A DNA stretch of 64,000 nucleotides from Salmonirosea aquatica (GCF_009296315.1 NZ_WHLY01000002.1:806001-870000), one strand, 5' to 3'; positions 36,087 through 45,294 are shown, counted from the first letter of the stretch. A program made the numbers and translations. Notes: generated by a model not told the origin, from the sequence alone.

Positions 36087-36821
36087 TTAGTGAACGGAGC
36101 TATTTTGTGCAATATTCTCCAAGAATCCCTCAATTTCCGGAACCGAATCAAATAACTGTTCGTACGAATCGATTACAAAATAATGATCCTGAAACCGATC
36201 TATGTGGTAAGGCGTCTGCAGGAGCTTCGCAACATCAAAGTCAAGCTTAGGTACCTCCTGCTGTAAACAATACGCACTCTCGCCGGGCGACGAGATAATA
36301 CCCCCTCCATAAATCTTCAATTCGCCCTTCTCGCGGATTAACCCGAACTCCACGGTGTACCAATACAGGCGCGAAAGGCGCTGCAGAGCATCCTCGTCAT
36401 CAATAAAGCGCAGTGCCACCTTACTCAGGTTGGCCATAAAGTCGCAGAAAGCCTGATTACTCAGCAAGGGTACATGCCCGAATGTATCATGAAACATATC
36501 GGGCTCTTCCAGATAATCCAGCTGCTCAGGCTTGCGCAGCCAGGTCGAGGCTGGAAACTGCCGATCGGCCAAATGCTGGTAAAATTCCCTGTGCGGGATA
36601 AGGCCCGGCACCACATAAACTTCCCAGCCCGTGAGTTTTCGCAGCCGGGGATTGGTGTCCAGGGCAAAGTTGGGAATATGATCGGCTACGAAACCGACCT
36701 TTTCAATTCCGCTCAGGTAGGCTTCACTCGCAATGTGGGGAAGTTGCTCCATCTGCCGCTCAAAAAGCTTTTTCCACATGGCATGGTCGGCAGGAGTGTA
36801 TTTGTTATAGGGCTGGTTCAT
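36087..36821 (-). CDS. phhA: Phenylalanine 4-monooxygenase
   Basis: A 244-residue pterin-dependent hydroxylase that converts phenylalanine to tyrosine. Iron ligands are the two His in MFHDTFGHVPLL and the Glu in YTVEFGLIRE. The start at 36821 gives MNQPYNKYTPADHAMWKKLF; 20 further upstream codons are open but not family-like. It is the third gene of the series after hmgA and hppD. The partner pterin-4a-carbinolamine dehydratase is not found in the window. Confidence 0.95.
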   Translation of the reverse strand: MNQPYNKYTPADHAMWKKLFERQMEQLPHIASEAYLSGIEKVGFVADHIPNFALDTNPRLRKLTGWEVYVVPGLIPHREFYQHLADRQFPASTWLRKPEQLDYLEEPDMFHDTFGHVPLLSNQAFCDFMANLSKVALRFIDDEDALQRLSRLYWYTVEFGLIREKGELKIYGGGIISSPGESAYCLQQEVPKLDFDVAKLLQTPYHIDRFQDHYFVIDSYEQLFDSVPEIEGFLENIAQNSSVH

Positions 36822-36993
36822 TTTCAAAGGCAGAAAGTTCCTAAGGCACTTAGGCACAAAGGGGTTGATACTTATTTCCAAAACAAAGCACTACAGGGAC
36901 CAAGTCAATTTTTAGTTTTATCCGATCCAATTCATTTCTGGATTGTCTAATTCACTCTGTGTCTCTGGTACTATGTCCCTTTGTCCCTCAAAA

Positions 36994-38124
36994 TCATAAG
37001 GTACCCCGCAATTCCTGTTCCCGCTCAATGGCTTCGAAAAGGGCTTTGAAGTTTCCCTTGCCAAACGACCGGGCACCCTTGCGCTGGATAATTTCAAAAA
37101 ATAGCGTCGGACGGGGCATAATGGGTTTGCTGAAAATTTGCAGCAGGTACCCCTCTTCGTCCCGGTCGACCAGGATACCCAGTTTGCGCAGCTCGTCCAG
37201 CTCTTCATCGATATCCCCCACCCGACTCAGCAGATCATCGTAGTAGGCTTGAGGTACCTGCAGGAATTCCACGCCGCGGTTTTTCAGATCGGTCACCGTT
37301 CCAACGATATCGTCGGTGGCTACCGCGATGTGTTGAATTCCGGGTCCGTCGTAAAAGTCGAGGTACTCTTCCACTTGTGATTTTTTACGTCCTTCGGCGG
37401 GCTCGTTAATCGGGAATTTGATGCGCCCGTTGCCATTGCTCATCACTTTGCTCATCAGAGCCGTGTAGTCGGTGGAGATATCTTTGTCATCAAAAGACAC
37501 CAACTGACTGAATCCCATCACCTTGGCGTAGAAGGACGTCCAGGTGTTCATTTCGTTCCATCCTACGTTGCCCACCATGTGATCCACATAGTTCAATCCT
37601 ACCGGAGCGGGCTGATAGTGAGGCTCCCAGACCTTAAAACCGGGCAGAAAAACACCGGCATAGGCTTTGCGCTCTACAAAAATGTGCACTGTATCGCCAT
37701 AAGCCCGAATGCCCGAGCGTACCACGCGTCCCTGTCCATCTTCTTCCAGAGTAGGTGCCATAAAGGGTTTGGCACCTCTTTTCACCGTTTCTTGGTACGA
37801 GTAGGTAGCATCATCCACCCACAAGGCCACCACGCGCACTCCGTCGCCGTGGCGGTCGAGGTGTTTCCCGATTTCGGTACCCTTGACTAAGGGTGAGGTA
37901 AGTACGAGGCGGATTTTGCCCTGCACCACCACATACGATTCTTGGTCGTGTAGTCCGGTTTCCAGACCCGCGTGGGCCAACGGCTGAAAGCCGAAAGCAG
38001 TTTGAAAGTAGTGAGCAGCCTGACGGGCATTTCCCACGTAGAGTTCAAGGTAGTCCGTCCCGTTCAGCGGCAGGAAATCCTTAGTTGTTTCAATAGTTGG
38101 TTTGGTTAATTCCAGCGTTTCCAT
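36994..38124 (-). CDS. hppD: 4-Hydroxyphenylpyruvate dioxygenase
   Basis: A 376-residue iron dioxygenase that makes homogentisate from 4-hydroxyphenylpyruvate. Two VOC-type halves are visible: FLPLNGTDYLELYVGNARQAAHYFQ at the start and GLNYVDHMVGNVGWNEMNTWTSFYAKVMGFSQ in the second, active half, with iron ligands in YVDHMVGNV, GIQHIAVATDD and the C-terminal Glu in LLQIFSKPI-RPTLFFEIIQRKG. It follows hmgA by 24 bp and precedes phhA. Confidence 0.96.
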   Translation of the reverse strand: METLELTKPTIETTKDFLPLNGTDYLELYVGNARQAAHYFQTAFGFQPLAHAGLETGLHDQESYVVVQGKIRLVLTSPLVKGTEIGKHLDRHGDGVRVVALWVDDATYSYQETVKRGAKPFMAPTLEEDGQGRVVRSGIRAYGDTVHIFVERKAYAGVFLPGFKVWEPHYQPAPVGLNYVDHMVGNVGWNEMNTWTSFYAKVMGFSQLVSFDDKDISTDYTALMSKVMSNGNGRIKFPINEPAEGRKKSQVEEYLDFYDGPGIQHIAVATDDIVGTVTDLKNRGVEFLQVPQAYYDDLLSRVGDIDEELDELRKLGILVDRDEEGYLLQIFSKPIMPRPTLFFEIIQRKGARSFGKGNFKALFEAIEREQELRGTL

Positions 38125-38148
38125 ATCTCATATCTAATGATTCATAAT

Positions 38149-39315
38149 TCACATCTCTTCACTCAGCCAGCTTTTATAGTATTTTCCATCATCAATTGCC
38201 ATCGCCGCCTCCGTGAGCATCAGAGGTCGGAAGGTATCCACCATTACGGCCAGTTCATGGGTTTCTTTCTTCCCGATACTCCGCTCGTACGCGCCCGGAT
38301 GCGGCCCGTGCGGAATGCCGCCGGGATGCAGGGTGAGGTACCCCGGTGCAATGTCGTTGCGGCTCATGAAATCGCCATCCACGTAATACAGTACCTCGTC
38401 AGAGTCAATGTTGCTGTGGTTATAAGGAGCCGGAATGGCCTTGGGGTGGTAGTCGTACATCCTCGGACAGAATGAACACACCACAAAAGCGTCGGTCTGG
38501 AACATCTGATGGACAGGCGGCGGCTGGTGTACGCGACCCGTAATGGGTTCAAAATCGTGGATGGATATACCCCAGGGGTAGTTGTAGCCATCCCAACCTA
38601 CCACATCAAACGGATGCGTCGCGTAGGTGAGCGGGTGCAGGGCGTTCTGTTTTTTGATCCTGATCAGAAAATCACCCGTTTCGTCGTGGGTTTCCAGTTC
38701 GGTGGGTAGCTTGTAGTCGCGCTCACTGTAGGGAGCATGCTCTTTGAGCTGGCCAAAATGATTGCGATATCGGCGGGGCGTTTCCAGTGGCGCGTGCGAT
38801 TCCAGGTACAGCAGGCGATTATCGGTACCATCAAAGTCAATCTGATAAATTATTCCGCGTGGAATAACCAAATAATCCCCGTACTCAAAAGCAATCGAGC
38901 CAAACATAGTCCGGAGTCTGCCGCTCCCCCTGTGTATAAAAAGAAGTTCATCGGCATCGGCATTCTTATAGAAATAGTCGGTCAGAGAGTGGCGTGGTGC
39001 CGCTACGCCAATCGTCACATCCCGGTTGACCAGCAGCGGCACGCGGCTGTCCAGAAAATCCTCCATCGGCTTCACCGAAAATCCAAGCAGTTTCCGCATG
39101 GTGAGATTATTCTCCACCACTACCTTCGGGCTGACATCCTGAGGTACTCCCACTCTCCTGACCTGCGTGGGCCTATGAACGTGGTAGAGCAACGATGACA
39201 TACCCTCGAAACCCACCGTACCGAAAACCTGCTCGTAGTATAGCCCACCGGTTGGTTTCTCAAACTGCGTGTGGCGTTTGTGCGGAACGTTTCCTAAATG
39301 GTGATAAATCGGCAT
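38149..39315 (-). CDS. hmgA: Homogentisate 1,2-dioxygenase
   Basis: A 388-residue cupin-type enzyme that opens the homogentisate ring to maleylacetoacetate. It has the family segments LLFIHRGSGRLRTMFGSIAFEYGDYLVIPRGIIYQ (cupin core; quoted to show the fold), FHxxR-type region near GWDGYNYPWG, and the iron-ligand region SFCPRMYDYHPKAIPAPYNHSNIDSDEVLYY followed by HPGGIPHGPHPG. It is slightly shorter than proteobacterial homologues (about 430), as is usual in Bacteroidota. It is the first gene of the leftward aromatic degradation series and carries the main promoter-like region. Confidence 0.93.
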   Translation of the reverse strand: MPIYHHLGNVPHKRHTQFEKPTGGLYYEQVFGTVGFEGMSSLLYHVHRPTQVRRVGVPQDVSPKVVVENNLTMRKLLGFSVKPMEDFLDSRVPLLVNRDVTIGVAAPRHSLTDYFYKNADADELLFIHRGSGRLRTMFGSIAFEYGDYLVIPRGIIYQIDFDGTDNRLLYLESHAPLETPRRYRNHFGQLKEHAPYSERDYKLPTELETHDETGDFLIRIKKQNALHPLTYATHPFDVVGWDGYNYPWGISIHDFEPITGRVHQPPPVHQMFQTDAFVVCSFCPRMYDYHPKAIPAPYNHSNIDSDEVLYYVDGDFMSRNDIAPGYLTLHPGGIPHGPHPGAYERSIGKKETHELAVMVDTFRPLMLTEAAMAIDDGKYYKSWLSEEM

Positions 39316-39348
39316 ATTCCAATCAATGATGGTAATAAAAACGGTACA

Positions 39349-39425
39349 GTTGTTTAAGCAACAATTATACAGACAATTTATTATTCCAACAAATTTTTGA
39401 ATTATTTTGTTTATTTGAAAACAAA
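39349..39425 (-). promoter_or_regulatory. Candidate hmgA promoter with two palindromic sites
   Basis: On the minus strand a TTTG -33 box (39393-39390) and TATAATTG (39369-39362, one mismatch to TAnnTTTG) are separated by 20 bp. A near-palindrome GTTGTTTAAGCAAC (39349-39362) touches the -7 box, and an inverted repeat with arms TTTGTTT and AAACAAA (39406-39425) lies just upstream of -33. These are good positions for the MarR- or Lrp-type regulators encoded in the cluster. Confidence 0.5.
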
Positions 39426-39606
39426 TCTTCTGGTACTTCGCAAGTATGTTTAGGCCTGATTCACAAGCAGAGGGCGAAATACCAGACGCGGAAAATGGAA
39501 AAAGGTGGATTGAGAAATATGACGAAGCGGCTGTTTGTCGTTATCCAAACTAAATAAATCACCCAACTGTATCAAATTAACTCCGTCTGATCATCAAATT
39601 TGCTCC

Positions 39607-40077
39607 ATGAAAAAACTACTTGTATTGTTTCTGATTGTTTCAGTGGCTGCCTGCACGAATAAGGATGACGAGCCCAAGCCCGATTACGCCACCAACTTTG
39701 TGGGTGAATATTGGACCAATACGGCCGACGGGGCCAACTCCACGGCCCAGACCTGGGTAGTGACATCGACTACCGAGAACACGCTCAACATTGTGTATAC
39801 CATTGATTATACCTTCAAGAACCAAGGTAAAGTGTTCACCAGCAAGGATGTATATCAGCTCAAAGACATTCAGGTACTCAATCCTGTTTCATTTAAGATT
39901 GATCAGGATGCTGAACTGAACGAAGATGGAACGCTGAAAACCCGCCATGTGTCGGGCGAAGCCACCAAGTCGAAGGATGGAAGCGGAGGCGAGAGTATAG
40001 GCATCACCCTCACTTTCAAAGATCCGGGAGCCACCACCACCACTTCTACGGATTTCCTGGAATTTAAGAAAAGATAA
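39607..40077 (+). CDS. Small putative lipoprotein
   Basis: The ATG at 39607 gives 156 residues with signal MKKLLVLFLIVSVAAC (Cys16), which fixes the start; the frame is open 24 codons further. The mature part is a single beta-rich domain (FVGEYWTNTADGANSTAQTW, NIVYTIDYTFKNQGKVFTSKDVYQL, GITLTFKDPGATTTT) resembling the many calycin-like small lipoproteins of Cytophagales. Function is unknown. A very strong terminator follows. Confidence 0.82.
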   Translation: MKKLLVLFLIVSVAACTNKDDEPKPDYATNFVGEYWTNTADGANSTAQTWVVTSTTENTLNIVYTIDYTFKNQGKVFTSKDVYQLKDIQVLNPVSFKIDQDAELNEDGTLKTRHVSGEATKSKDGSGGESIGITLTFKDPGATTTTSTDFLEFKKR

Positions 40078-40090
40078 ACCTACCTACCCC

Positions 40091-40132
40091 CACAAAAAAG
40101 CGACGCCGGAGTTCCGGCGTCGCTTTTTTGTG
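40091..40132. terminator. Perfect 19-bp bidirectional terminator
   Basis: Arms CACAAAAAAGCGACGCCGG (40091-40109) and CCGGCGTCGCTTTTTTGTG (40114-40132) are perfect complements with a 4-base loop, giving a GC-rich stem flanked by A6/T6 in both directions. It lies between convergent genes ending at 40077 and 40158. Confidence 0.95.
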
Positions 40133-40157
40133 ACAAATTCTTTTTTAAAAGTTACCC

Positions 40158-42743
40158 TTAGGCTGAATTTCGGGCCGCATTGATAATCCCAAACATGGCG
40201 CGCATGATGAGCTTGTTCAGCGTTTCCACTTCCATGCTGCGATTCCCGGGCGCTTCCGAGAGCATTTGCAGGGCATACTGCTGAATCGTGATCAGGGGCA
40301 GTACGATGCGTTCCCGAATTTTGATCGATTCTTTGGTAACTACATTGCTATCCAGCAATTCTTTCTGACCGGATATTTCCAACAGCAGCCTATCGGTCCT
40401 TTTGAATTCTTCGTGCATTTTATCATAAAACTCCCGGTACTCTTCTTCGTCGCGCAGGTACTCCGTAGCCGGGAAAAAGGCTTTGGATAACGACTGCATG
40501 GAATTCTCGATCAAAGTGCGAAAGAAGAGCGATTTTTTGTAAAGCTTCTTGATGTCGTCCAGCTTACCTTCGTTAGCCAACTGCTCGATGGCCGAGCCGA
40601 ATCCGTAAAAACCGGGTACGTTCTGCTTCATCTGCGCCCAGGAACCCACAAAAGGAATAGCCCTCAGATCCTCGAATTTGAGTCCTTCACCGTCCTTGCC
40701 GCGCTTGGTAGGGCGGCTGCCGATGTTGGTTTGGCCATAAAAGCGCAGGGGGGTTTTGGTATCGAGGTACTTTACGAACGCCGGATGATTTTTTAAATCC
40801 AGATACGACTGGTAGGCGGCTTCGGCCAGTTCTTCCATCAGGGCCTTGTCGGCGTCGGTCAGTTGTTCGTCTTTATGGCTTTTGCGGAACAAACTATTTT
40901 CCAGTCCCGCCGAAAAGAGCCGTTCGAGGTTGTACACGGCAGTCTGGACGGTACCATAATTTGAGCTGATGGTCTGCCCTTGCACGGTAAGCTGTACTTC
41001 CTTGTCTTCGATATCTTTGCCCAGTGAAGCGTAGAAGTTTTGGTTATTGCCGCCGCCCCGGCCCGGAGGGCCGCCACGTCCGTCGAAAAACGTAACCTTA
41101 ATCCCAAACTCACGCGATACTTTGGTAAGTTCTTCTTTGGCTTCGTAGATCGACCAGTTGGCGCGCAGGTACCCTCCGTCTTTGGTACCATCCGAAAAAC
41201 CGACCATGATGGTCTGATGATTGCCCCGACGCGACAGATGCGCGCGGTAGTAGTCGTTCCCGTACAGCGTACGCATTACGTCGGCCGAATTGGCCAGGTC
41301 GTCAACAGTCTCAAACAAAGGTACCACATCCAGCGTAAGGTACCCCTCTGCGTCCGCGATCAGATTTTTGGCCAGAGCCACGACTCCCATCACGTCCAGG
41401 GCTTTCTGTGAATTACTGATCACGTAACGGTGTGCACCCGGCACTCCGTTACGTTCCTGAATGGTTTTTATCGCGCGCATGGACGAAATAATATCCTTGG
41501 TAGTCGCATCCTCATAGTCTTCATCCCGCAGGGGTATGTTGAGCGAAAGCAACAGATCGATTTTCCTGTTTTCGTCCCAATCCTGGTACTCATGGTACCT
41601 CATGAGCGGAATTTTTGACTCCAGCCGCTTTAAGATATCCTCCCAGGCCTTGGTATGCTTGCGGCTATCCTGACGCACATCCAGGCTGGCAAAGAAGAAT
41701 CCAAACAGCTTCACTTTGAGGATAAAGGTATCCAGTGCATCCAAAAACAACCCCTGATGCTTTTCCACAAGTACCTGCCGCGTTTGCTGCAACTCGCTCA
41801 TGAGTTCATCCGCACTTTTATAACCCTCTTCCTCTGGACCAAAAATGGAACTGTTCATCTTGCGTTCCATCATCGAAATCGTATCCTCTACGCCTTTGAA
41901 GGTTAGCCGTCGTTTCAGATTACGGATGTCGCGGTAGTACCCCCGCAGCAATGAATCGCGGAGCTTGGCAGCCACCTTGAGCGTAATGTCGGCATTGACG
42001 AATGGGTTGCCATCACGGTCGCCACCCGGCCAGAAGCCCAGCCGGAATACATCAGGATAGGGCCAGTCGTGGGCCGACATGCCCAGACTGTCGATGAGCT
42101 TTTTGAGAATGGTCGGAACCGCTTCGTAGAATACGTTTTCCAGAAACCAGCTCAAACTCACGGCTTCGTCGTAGGGGGTAGGTTTAGTATGGTTGATGAA
42201 GGCGGTTTTTCCCAGCTGCAGAATAAGCTCGTTGACCGCCTTAAAATCGTTTTCGCGAATCGATTTTTCGAGATCATGGATAATGCCCAGTACTTTGCCC
42301 GGATAAAACTGCGTGGGATGGGCCGTGAGTACGATCCGGACGCTGAAATCCTGTAATTTCTCCAGCATTTTCCGTCGCATCGCGTCACTGTCGAGGCGAT
42401 CGGCCAGGAACTTCACCGAGCCTTTCCCCTCCATTTCGTGGGTCAGGTCGAAAGAGGCATCTTCCACCGAATCGAACAAAACCACCTGCCGCTCGATATA
42501 CTGAATAAAAGCAAACAGCAGGTCCATGCGTTGCTTGGGGGTAGCTTCTTCGAGGTATTCATTGAAAAAATGCTCGATAATCTGCCGGGGCGACTTATTC
42601 TCCTGAAACCCTTCCTCGCATTTCTGGGTCAGCAAAGGCAACAACGACCCTGTTTGGAACACCCCCCGATAGGGCAAACTCAGAAAGAGGCTATTGAAAA
42701 TATTGTACTTCGTAACGACGGCGTCTTGAAAAACGTTGGCCAT
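40158..42743 (-). CDS. ppc: Phosphoenolpyruvate carboxylase
   Basis: An 861-residue enzyme that carboxylates phosphoenolpyruvate to oxaloacetate, refilling the citric acid cycle. The catalytic His lies in VLTAHPTQFYPGKVLG (about residue 140), the bicarbonate/PEP loop in FFDGRGGPPGRGGG and the substrate-binding segment in GFSDGTKDGGYLRANW. The C-terminal region ends RAMFGIINAARNSA without the QNTG terminus of the classical family, as seen in Bacteroidota members. It is a single-gene unit on the minus strand. Confidence 0.95.
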   Translation of the reverse strand: MANVFQDAVVTKYNIFNSLFLSLPYRGVFQTGSLLPLLTQKCEEGFQENKSPRQIIEHFFNEYLEEATPKQRMDLLFAFIQYIERQVVLFDSVEDASFDLTHEMEGKGSVKFLADRLDSDAMRRKMLEKLQDFSVRIVLTAHPTQFYPGKVLGIIHDLEKSIRENDFKAVNELILQLGKTAFINHTKPTPYDEAVSLSWFLENVFYEAVPTILKKLIDSLGMSAHDWPYPDVFRLGFWPGGDRDGNPFVNADITLKVAAKLRDSLLRGYYRDIRNLKRRLTFKGVEDTISMMERKMNSSIFGPEEEGYKSADELMSELQQTRQVLVEKHQGLFLDALDTFILKVKLFGFFFASLDVRQDSRKHTKAWEDILKRLESKIPLMRYHEYQDWDENRKIDLLLSLNIPLRDEDYEDATTKDIISSMRAIKTIQERNGVPGAHRYVISNSQKALDVMGVVALAKNLIADAEGYLTLDVVPLFETVDDLANSADVMRTLYGNDYYRAHLSRRGNHQTIMVGFSDGTKDGGYLRANWSIYEAKEELTKVSREFGIKVTFFDGRGGPPGRGGGNNQNFYASLGKDIEDKEVQLTVQGQTISSNYGTVQTAVYNLERLFSAGLENSLFRKSHKDEQLTDADKALMEELAEAAYQSYLDLKNHPAFVKYLDTKTPLRFYGQTNIGSRPTKRGKDGEGLKFEDLRAIPFVGSWAQMKQNVPGFYGFGSAIEQLANEGKLDDIKKLYKKSLFFRTLIENSMQSLSKAFFPATEYLRDEEEYREFYDKMHEEFKRTDRLLLEISGQKELLDSNVVTKESIKIRERIVLPLITIQQYALQMLSEAPGNRSMEVETLNKLIMRAMFGIINAARNSA

Positions 42744-42990
42744 TTAGTTAGGGTAGGATTGAGAGTTGAAAAAATTGAGAATATAAAGTGGGAGAGCTAA
42801 CGGTAGGTGCGTCCTGTTTTCTGCCACTTTTACAGAATTTAATTTGTGTTATTCAAGCAAATATACCCCGAAAAAGTTGTTTGGAAGGGCATATATAATA
42901 TTCTTAGAAGAGAAGTTTGGTATAAATATCTCATTTTTAACAAATTAACTCGCCTCGCTTTCCGCATTCGACGCTCAATTTTTAGTTTCT

Positions 42991-43863
42991 CTAAGCTTTC
43001 GGATGGGCCTGCTGGTGGGTTTTCTTAAGTTTCTCAATGGAATTATGGGTGTAGATCTGCGTGGCGGCCAGGTTGGCATGGCCGAGCAATTCCTTGATGG
43101 CGTTCAGGTCGGCACCCCGGTTGAGCAGATGTGTGGCGTAGGAGTGCCGCAGCACGTGGGGACTCTTCTGGGAAAGCGTAGTGACGACCGAAAGGTACCT
43201 CTTCACCCTACGCTGAATGAACACAGGGTAGGCGGGTTTACCCGCATCGGTCAGGATGAGTTGTTCCGTGGTCTCCTCGGGCACCCGAAATGCCATGTAT
43301 TCCGTCAGTAACTGCGCCAGGGAAGTCGTCACAGGAATGAGGCGCTCTTTGGCCCGCTTGCCCAACACCCGCACCAGCCTCGATTCAGTGTCCACATGCC
43401 CTACTTCCAGAGCCAGTAATTCCGAGAGGCGCATCCCGGTACCATAGAGTAGTTCCATAATTACGCGGTCGCGCAGACCCGCAAAATCATCTGTAAACTC
43501 CACTTCGTCAAAGAGCACCCCCATGGCCTTCTCTTCTACGAAGGCCGGTAGTTTCCGTTTGGTTTTCAGGGAAAGCAGATTACGGGCAGGATCCTGGGTA
43601 ATGAGCTGGCGACGGCGCAGGAATTTATAATAGGATCTGAGCGTAGCCATTTTCCGGTTGACCGAAGCGGGATTCAGCCCTTCTTCCACCAGACTCACCA
43701 CCCAGGAGCGCAGCATGGAGGCGTTGGCGGTTTCGGGAGCTGCACATTCATACTGGAACAGCAGGTACTTGGCTAACTGATCGAGATCATTGCCATAGGC
43801 GGTAAGCGTGTGGGCACTAACGCGCTTCTCGTAGCGCAGGTGATCGAGAAAGGTTTCTATCAT
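42991..43863 (-). CDS. Tyrosine recombinase XerC/XerD family
   Basis: A 290-residue tyrosine recombinase. The start at 43863 gives MIETFLDHLRYEKRVSAHTL; 28 upstream codons are open but cover a palindrome. The N-terminal SAM-like domain covers about 1-85 and the catalytic domain about 100-285, with the residues Arg in GTGMRLSELLAL, His-x-x-Arg in HVLRHSYATHLL, His in LLGHANLAATQ and the nucleophile Tyr in IYTHNSIEKLK. This is the length and form of housekeeping Xer proteins that resolve chromosome dimers, and the position behind rpsU is common for them; an integrase role is less likely because no mobile element is nearby. Confidence 0.92.
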   Translation of the reverse strand: MIETFLDHLRYEKRVSAHTLTAYGNDLDQLAKYLLFQYECAAPETANASMLRSWVVSLVEEGLNPASVNRKMATLRSYYKFLRRRQLITQDPARNLLSLKTKRKLPAFVEEKAMGVLFDEVEFTDDFAGLRDRVIMELLYGTGMRLSELLALEVGHVDTESRLVRVLGKRAKERLIPVTTSLAQLLTEYMAFRVPEETTEQLILTDAGKPAYPVFIQRRVKRYLSVVTTLSQKSPHVLRHSYATHLLNRGADLNAIKELLGHANLAATQIYTHNSIEKLKKTHQQAHPKA

Positions 43864-43880
43864 CGCCCTAACATACGAAA

Positions 43881-43908
43881 AGGGGATGTCTTGCGCAAGA
43901 CATCCCCT
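43881..43908 (-). terminator. 28-bp perfect palindrome between rpsU and the xer gene
   Basis: AGGGGATGTCTTGC (43881-43894) is followed immediately by its exact complement (43895-43908). On the minus strand TTTT follows. It lies 71 bp after the rpsU stop and 17 bp before the xer start, so it may terminate most rpsU transcripts and lower read-through into the recombinase gene. Confidence 0.75.
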
Positions 43909-43979
43909 AGGAATATATATACGGAAAAAGATATAGTTTTTCCGCACTAGCTGGTCAGCAAAAAGAAAAGCCCAAAGGA

Positions 43980-44174
43980 CTAGTCTTCCAGGTGACCGTA
44001 GGTTTTCTGCTTATAGATAGCGTTCAGAATTTCGTGACGACGCTTTACGGAAGGCTTGGTAAAAGCCGTCCGGGCACGCAGCTGACGCATGGTACCGGTT
44101 CTTTCAAATTTCTTCTTGTACCGCTTCAACGCGCGGTCGATTGATTCGTTGTCTTTGACGTTAATGATAAGCAT
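43980..44174 (-). CDS. rpsU: Ribosomal protein S21
   Basis: A 64-residue basic protein, MLIINVKDNESIDRALKRYKKKFERTG at the start and RTAFTKPSVKRRHEILNAIYKQ in the middle, both standard for bS21. It belongs to the small ribosomal subunit and takes part in recognition of the mRNA start region. The longer frame to 44225 lacks similarity upstream of the ATG at 44174. In Bacteroidota, bS21 helps to hide the anti-Shine-Dalgarno sequence. Confidence 0.96.
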   Translation of the reverse strand: MLIINVKDNESIDRALKRYKKKFERTGTMRQLRARTAFTKPSVKRRHEILNAIYKQKTYGHLED

Positions 44175-44262
44175 AGGAGCTATATACTGTTTTTTGATTG
44201 GTTTTCGAAAAAAATAGGATTGCAAAGAAAACGCAGATTTACCAGAAAATCAAGCATTAAGT

Positions 44263-44291
44263 ATTCAAAAATCTAACTATTTTTGGAATTC
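44263..44291 (+). promoter_or_regulatory. Divergent promoter region of rpsU and ppx
   Basis: TATTTTTG (44278-44285) on the plus strand matches the -7 consensus and lies 44 bp before the ppx/gppA start. It is part of an inverted repeat CAAAAAT/ATTTTTG, so a similar box faces the rpsU side. No -33 box is clear on either strand. Confidence 0.4.
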
Positions 44292-44328
44292 TGGCAAAAT
44301 CACAATGCATCTATCCTAACCTTTTTCC

Positions 44329-45294
44329 ATGGACCATCAGCGGCTGGGCATTATTGATCTGGGCACCAATACCTTTCACTTGCTCATTGTCGAGCCCCCG
44401 GGCGATGGCTATCGGGTAGGTTCTGCCAGAAAGGAGCCCACCCGTACCCTTTTCCACGAAAGCCGCGCGGCCAAAATCGGGGAGGGCGGCATTAATCAGC
44501 GCACCATTACCCCGGCTGCCACCGAGCGTGCCTTGACGGTACTGCGCTATTTTCGTGAAAAACTGAATGCCTACGACGTCGCGCCGGAACGCACATTTGC
44601 CTTTGGTACCAGCGCGATCCGCAATGCCGAAAATGGCCGGGAGTTCTGTCAGACAGTGCAGGAAGCTACCGGAATTTCAATTCAGGTGATCGATGGGGCG
44701 CGGGAAGCTGACTACATCTATCGGGGTGTGCGTGCTGCCCTGGATTTGGGACCGGATCCCGCGTTGGTGATGGATATCGGGGGAGGGAGTGTGGAATTCA
44801 TAATCGGAAACCACAGCCAGGTCTTTTGGAAACAGAGCTTTGAGATTGGAGGACAAAGAATCCTGGAAAAATTCATGCGCACCGATCCGCTGTCGGAGGC
44901 TGACCGCAAGCGCCTGTACAGCTACTTCGATGAACACCTTATTCCGCTGGCCAACGCCATCCATCAGTACGCTCCTACCGCTATTGTAGGTTCGTCGGGT
45001 TCGTTTGACACGCTGGTGGCCATGGACTACCAGCATCGGACCGGCACCTGGCCCGACGCCACCCAGACGGGCTTCGAGCTCTCACTGGAAGAATTCCGCC
45101 GCAGCTATACCCAACTCCTCACCAAAAACCACGAGGAACGACTGGCCATTCCGGGCATGATACCGCTACGGGTCGATATGATTGTCGTGGCCGTTTGTCT
45201 GATCGACTACGTACTTCGTAGCTACCACATCCAGCGCCTGCGGGTATCTACCTACGCCCTGAAAGAGGGGGTACTTTATTCAATGGAAAATTGA
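44329..45294 (+). CDS. Ppx/GppA family phosphatase
   Basis: A 321-residue member of the exopolyphosphatase / guanosine pentaphosphatase family. The phosphate-binding loops of the ASKHA fold are LGIIDLGTNTFHLLIVE at the start and ALVMDIGGGSVEFIIG in the second half, and the conserved FGTSAIRNAENG lies between. It is the short, single-module type without the C-terminal HD-like domain. The choice between polyphosphate and (p)ppGpp as substrate cannot be made from sequence. It is divergent from rpsU. Confidence 0.92.
   Translation: MDHQRLGIIDLGTNTFHLLIVEPPGDGYRVGSARKEPTRTLFHESRAAKIGEGGINQRTITPAATERALTVLRYFREKLNAYDVAPERTFAFGTSAIRNAENGREFCQTVQEATGISIQVIDGAREADYIYRGVRAALDLGPDPALVMDIGGGSVEFIIGNHSQVFWKQSFEIGGQRILEKFMRTDPLSEADRKRLYSYFDEHLIPLANAIHQYAPTAIVGSSGSFDTLVAMDYQHRTGTWPDATQTGFELSLEEFRRSYTQLLTKNHEERLAIPGMIPLRVDMIVVAVCLIDYVLRSYHIQRLRVSTYALKEGVLYSMEN

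Noticed and set aside
42991-43863. Integrase of a mobile element
   Set aside because: Length, motifs and the position next to rpsU fit a housekeeping Xer protein, and no other mobile gene, tRNA or direct repeat is near.
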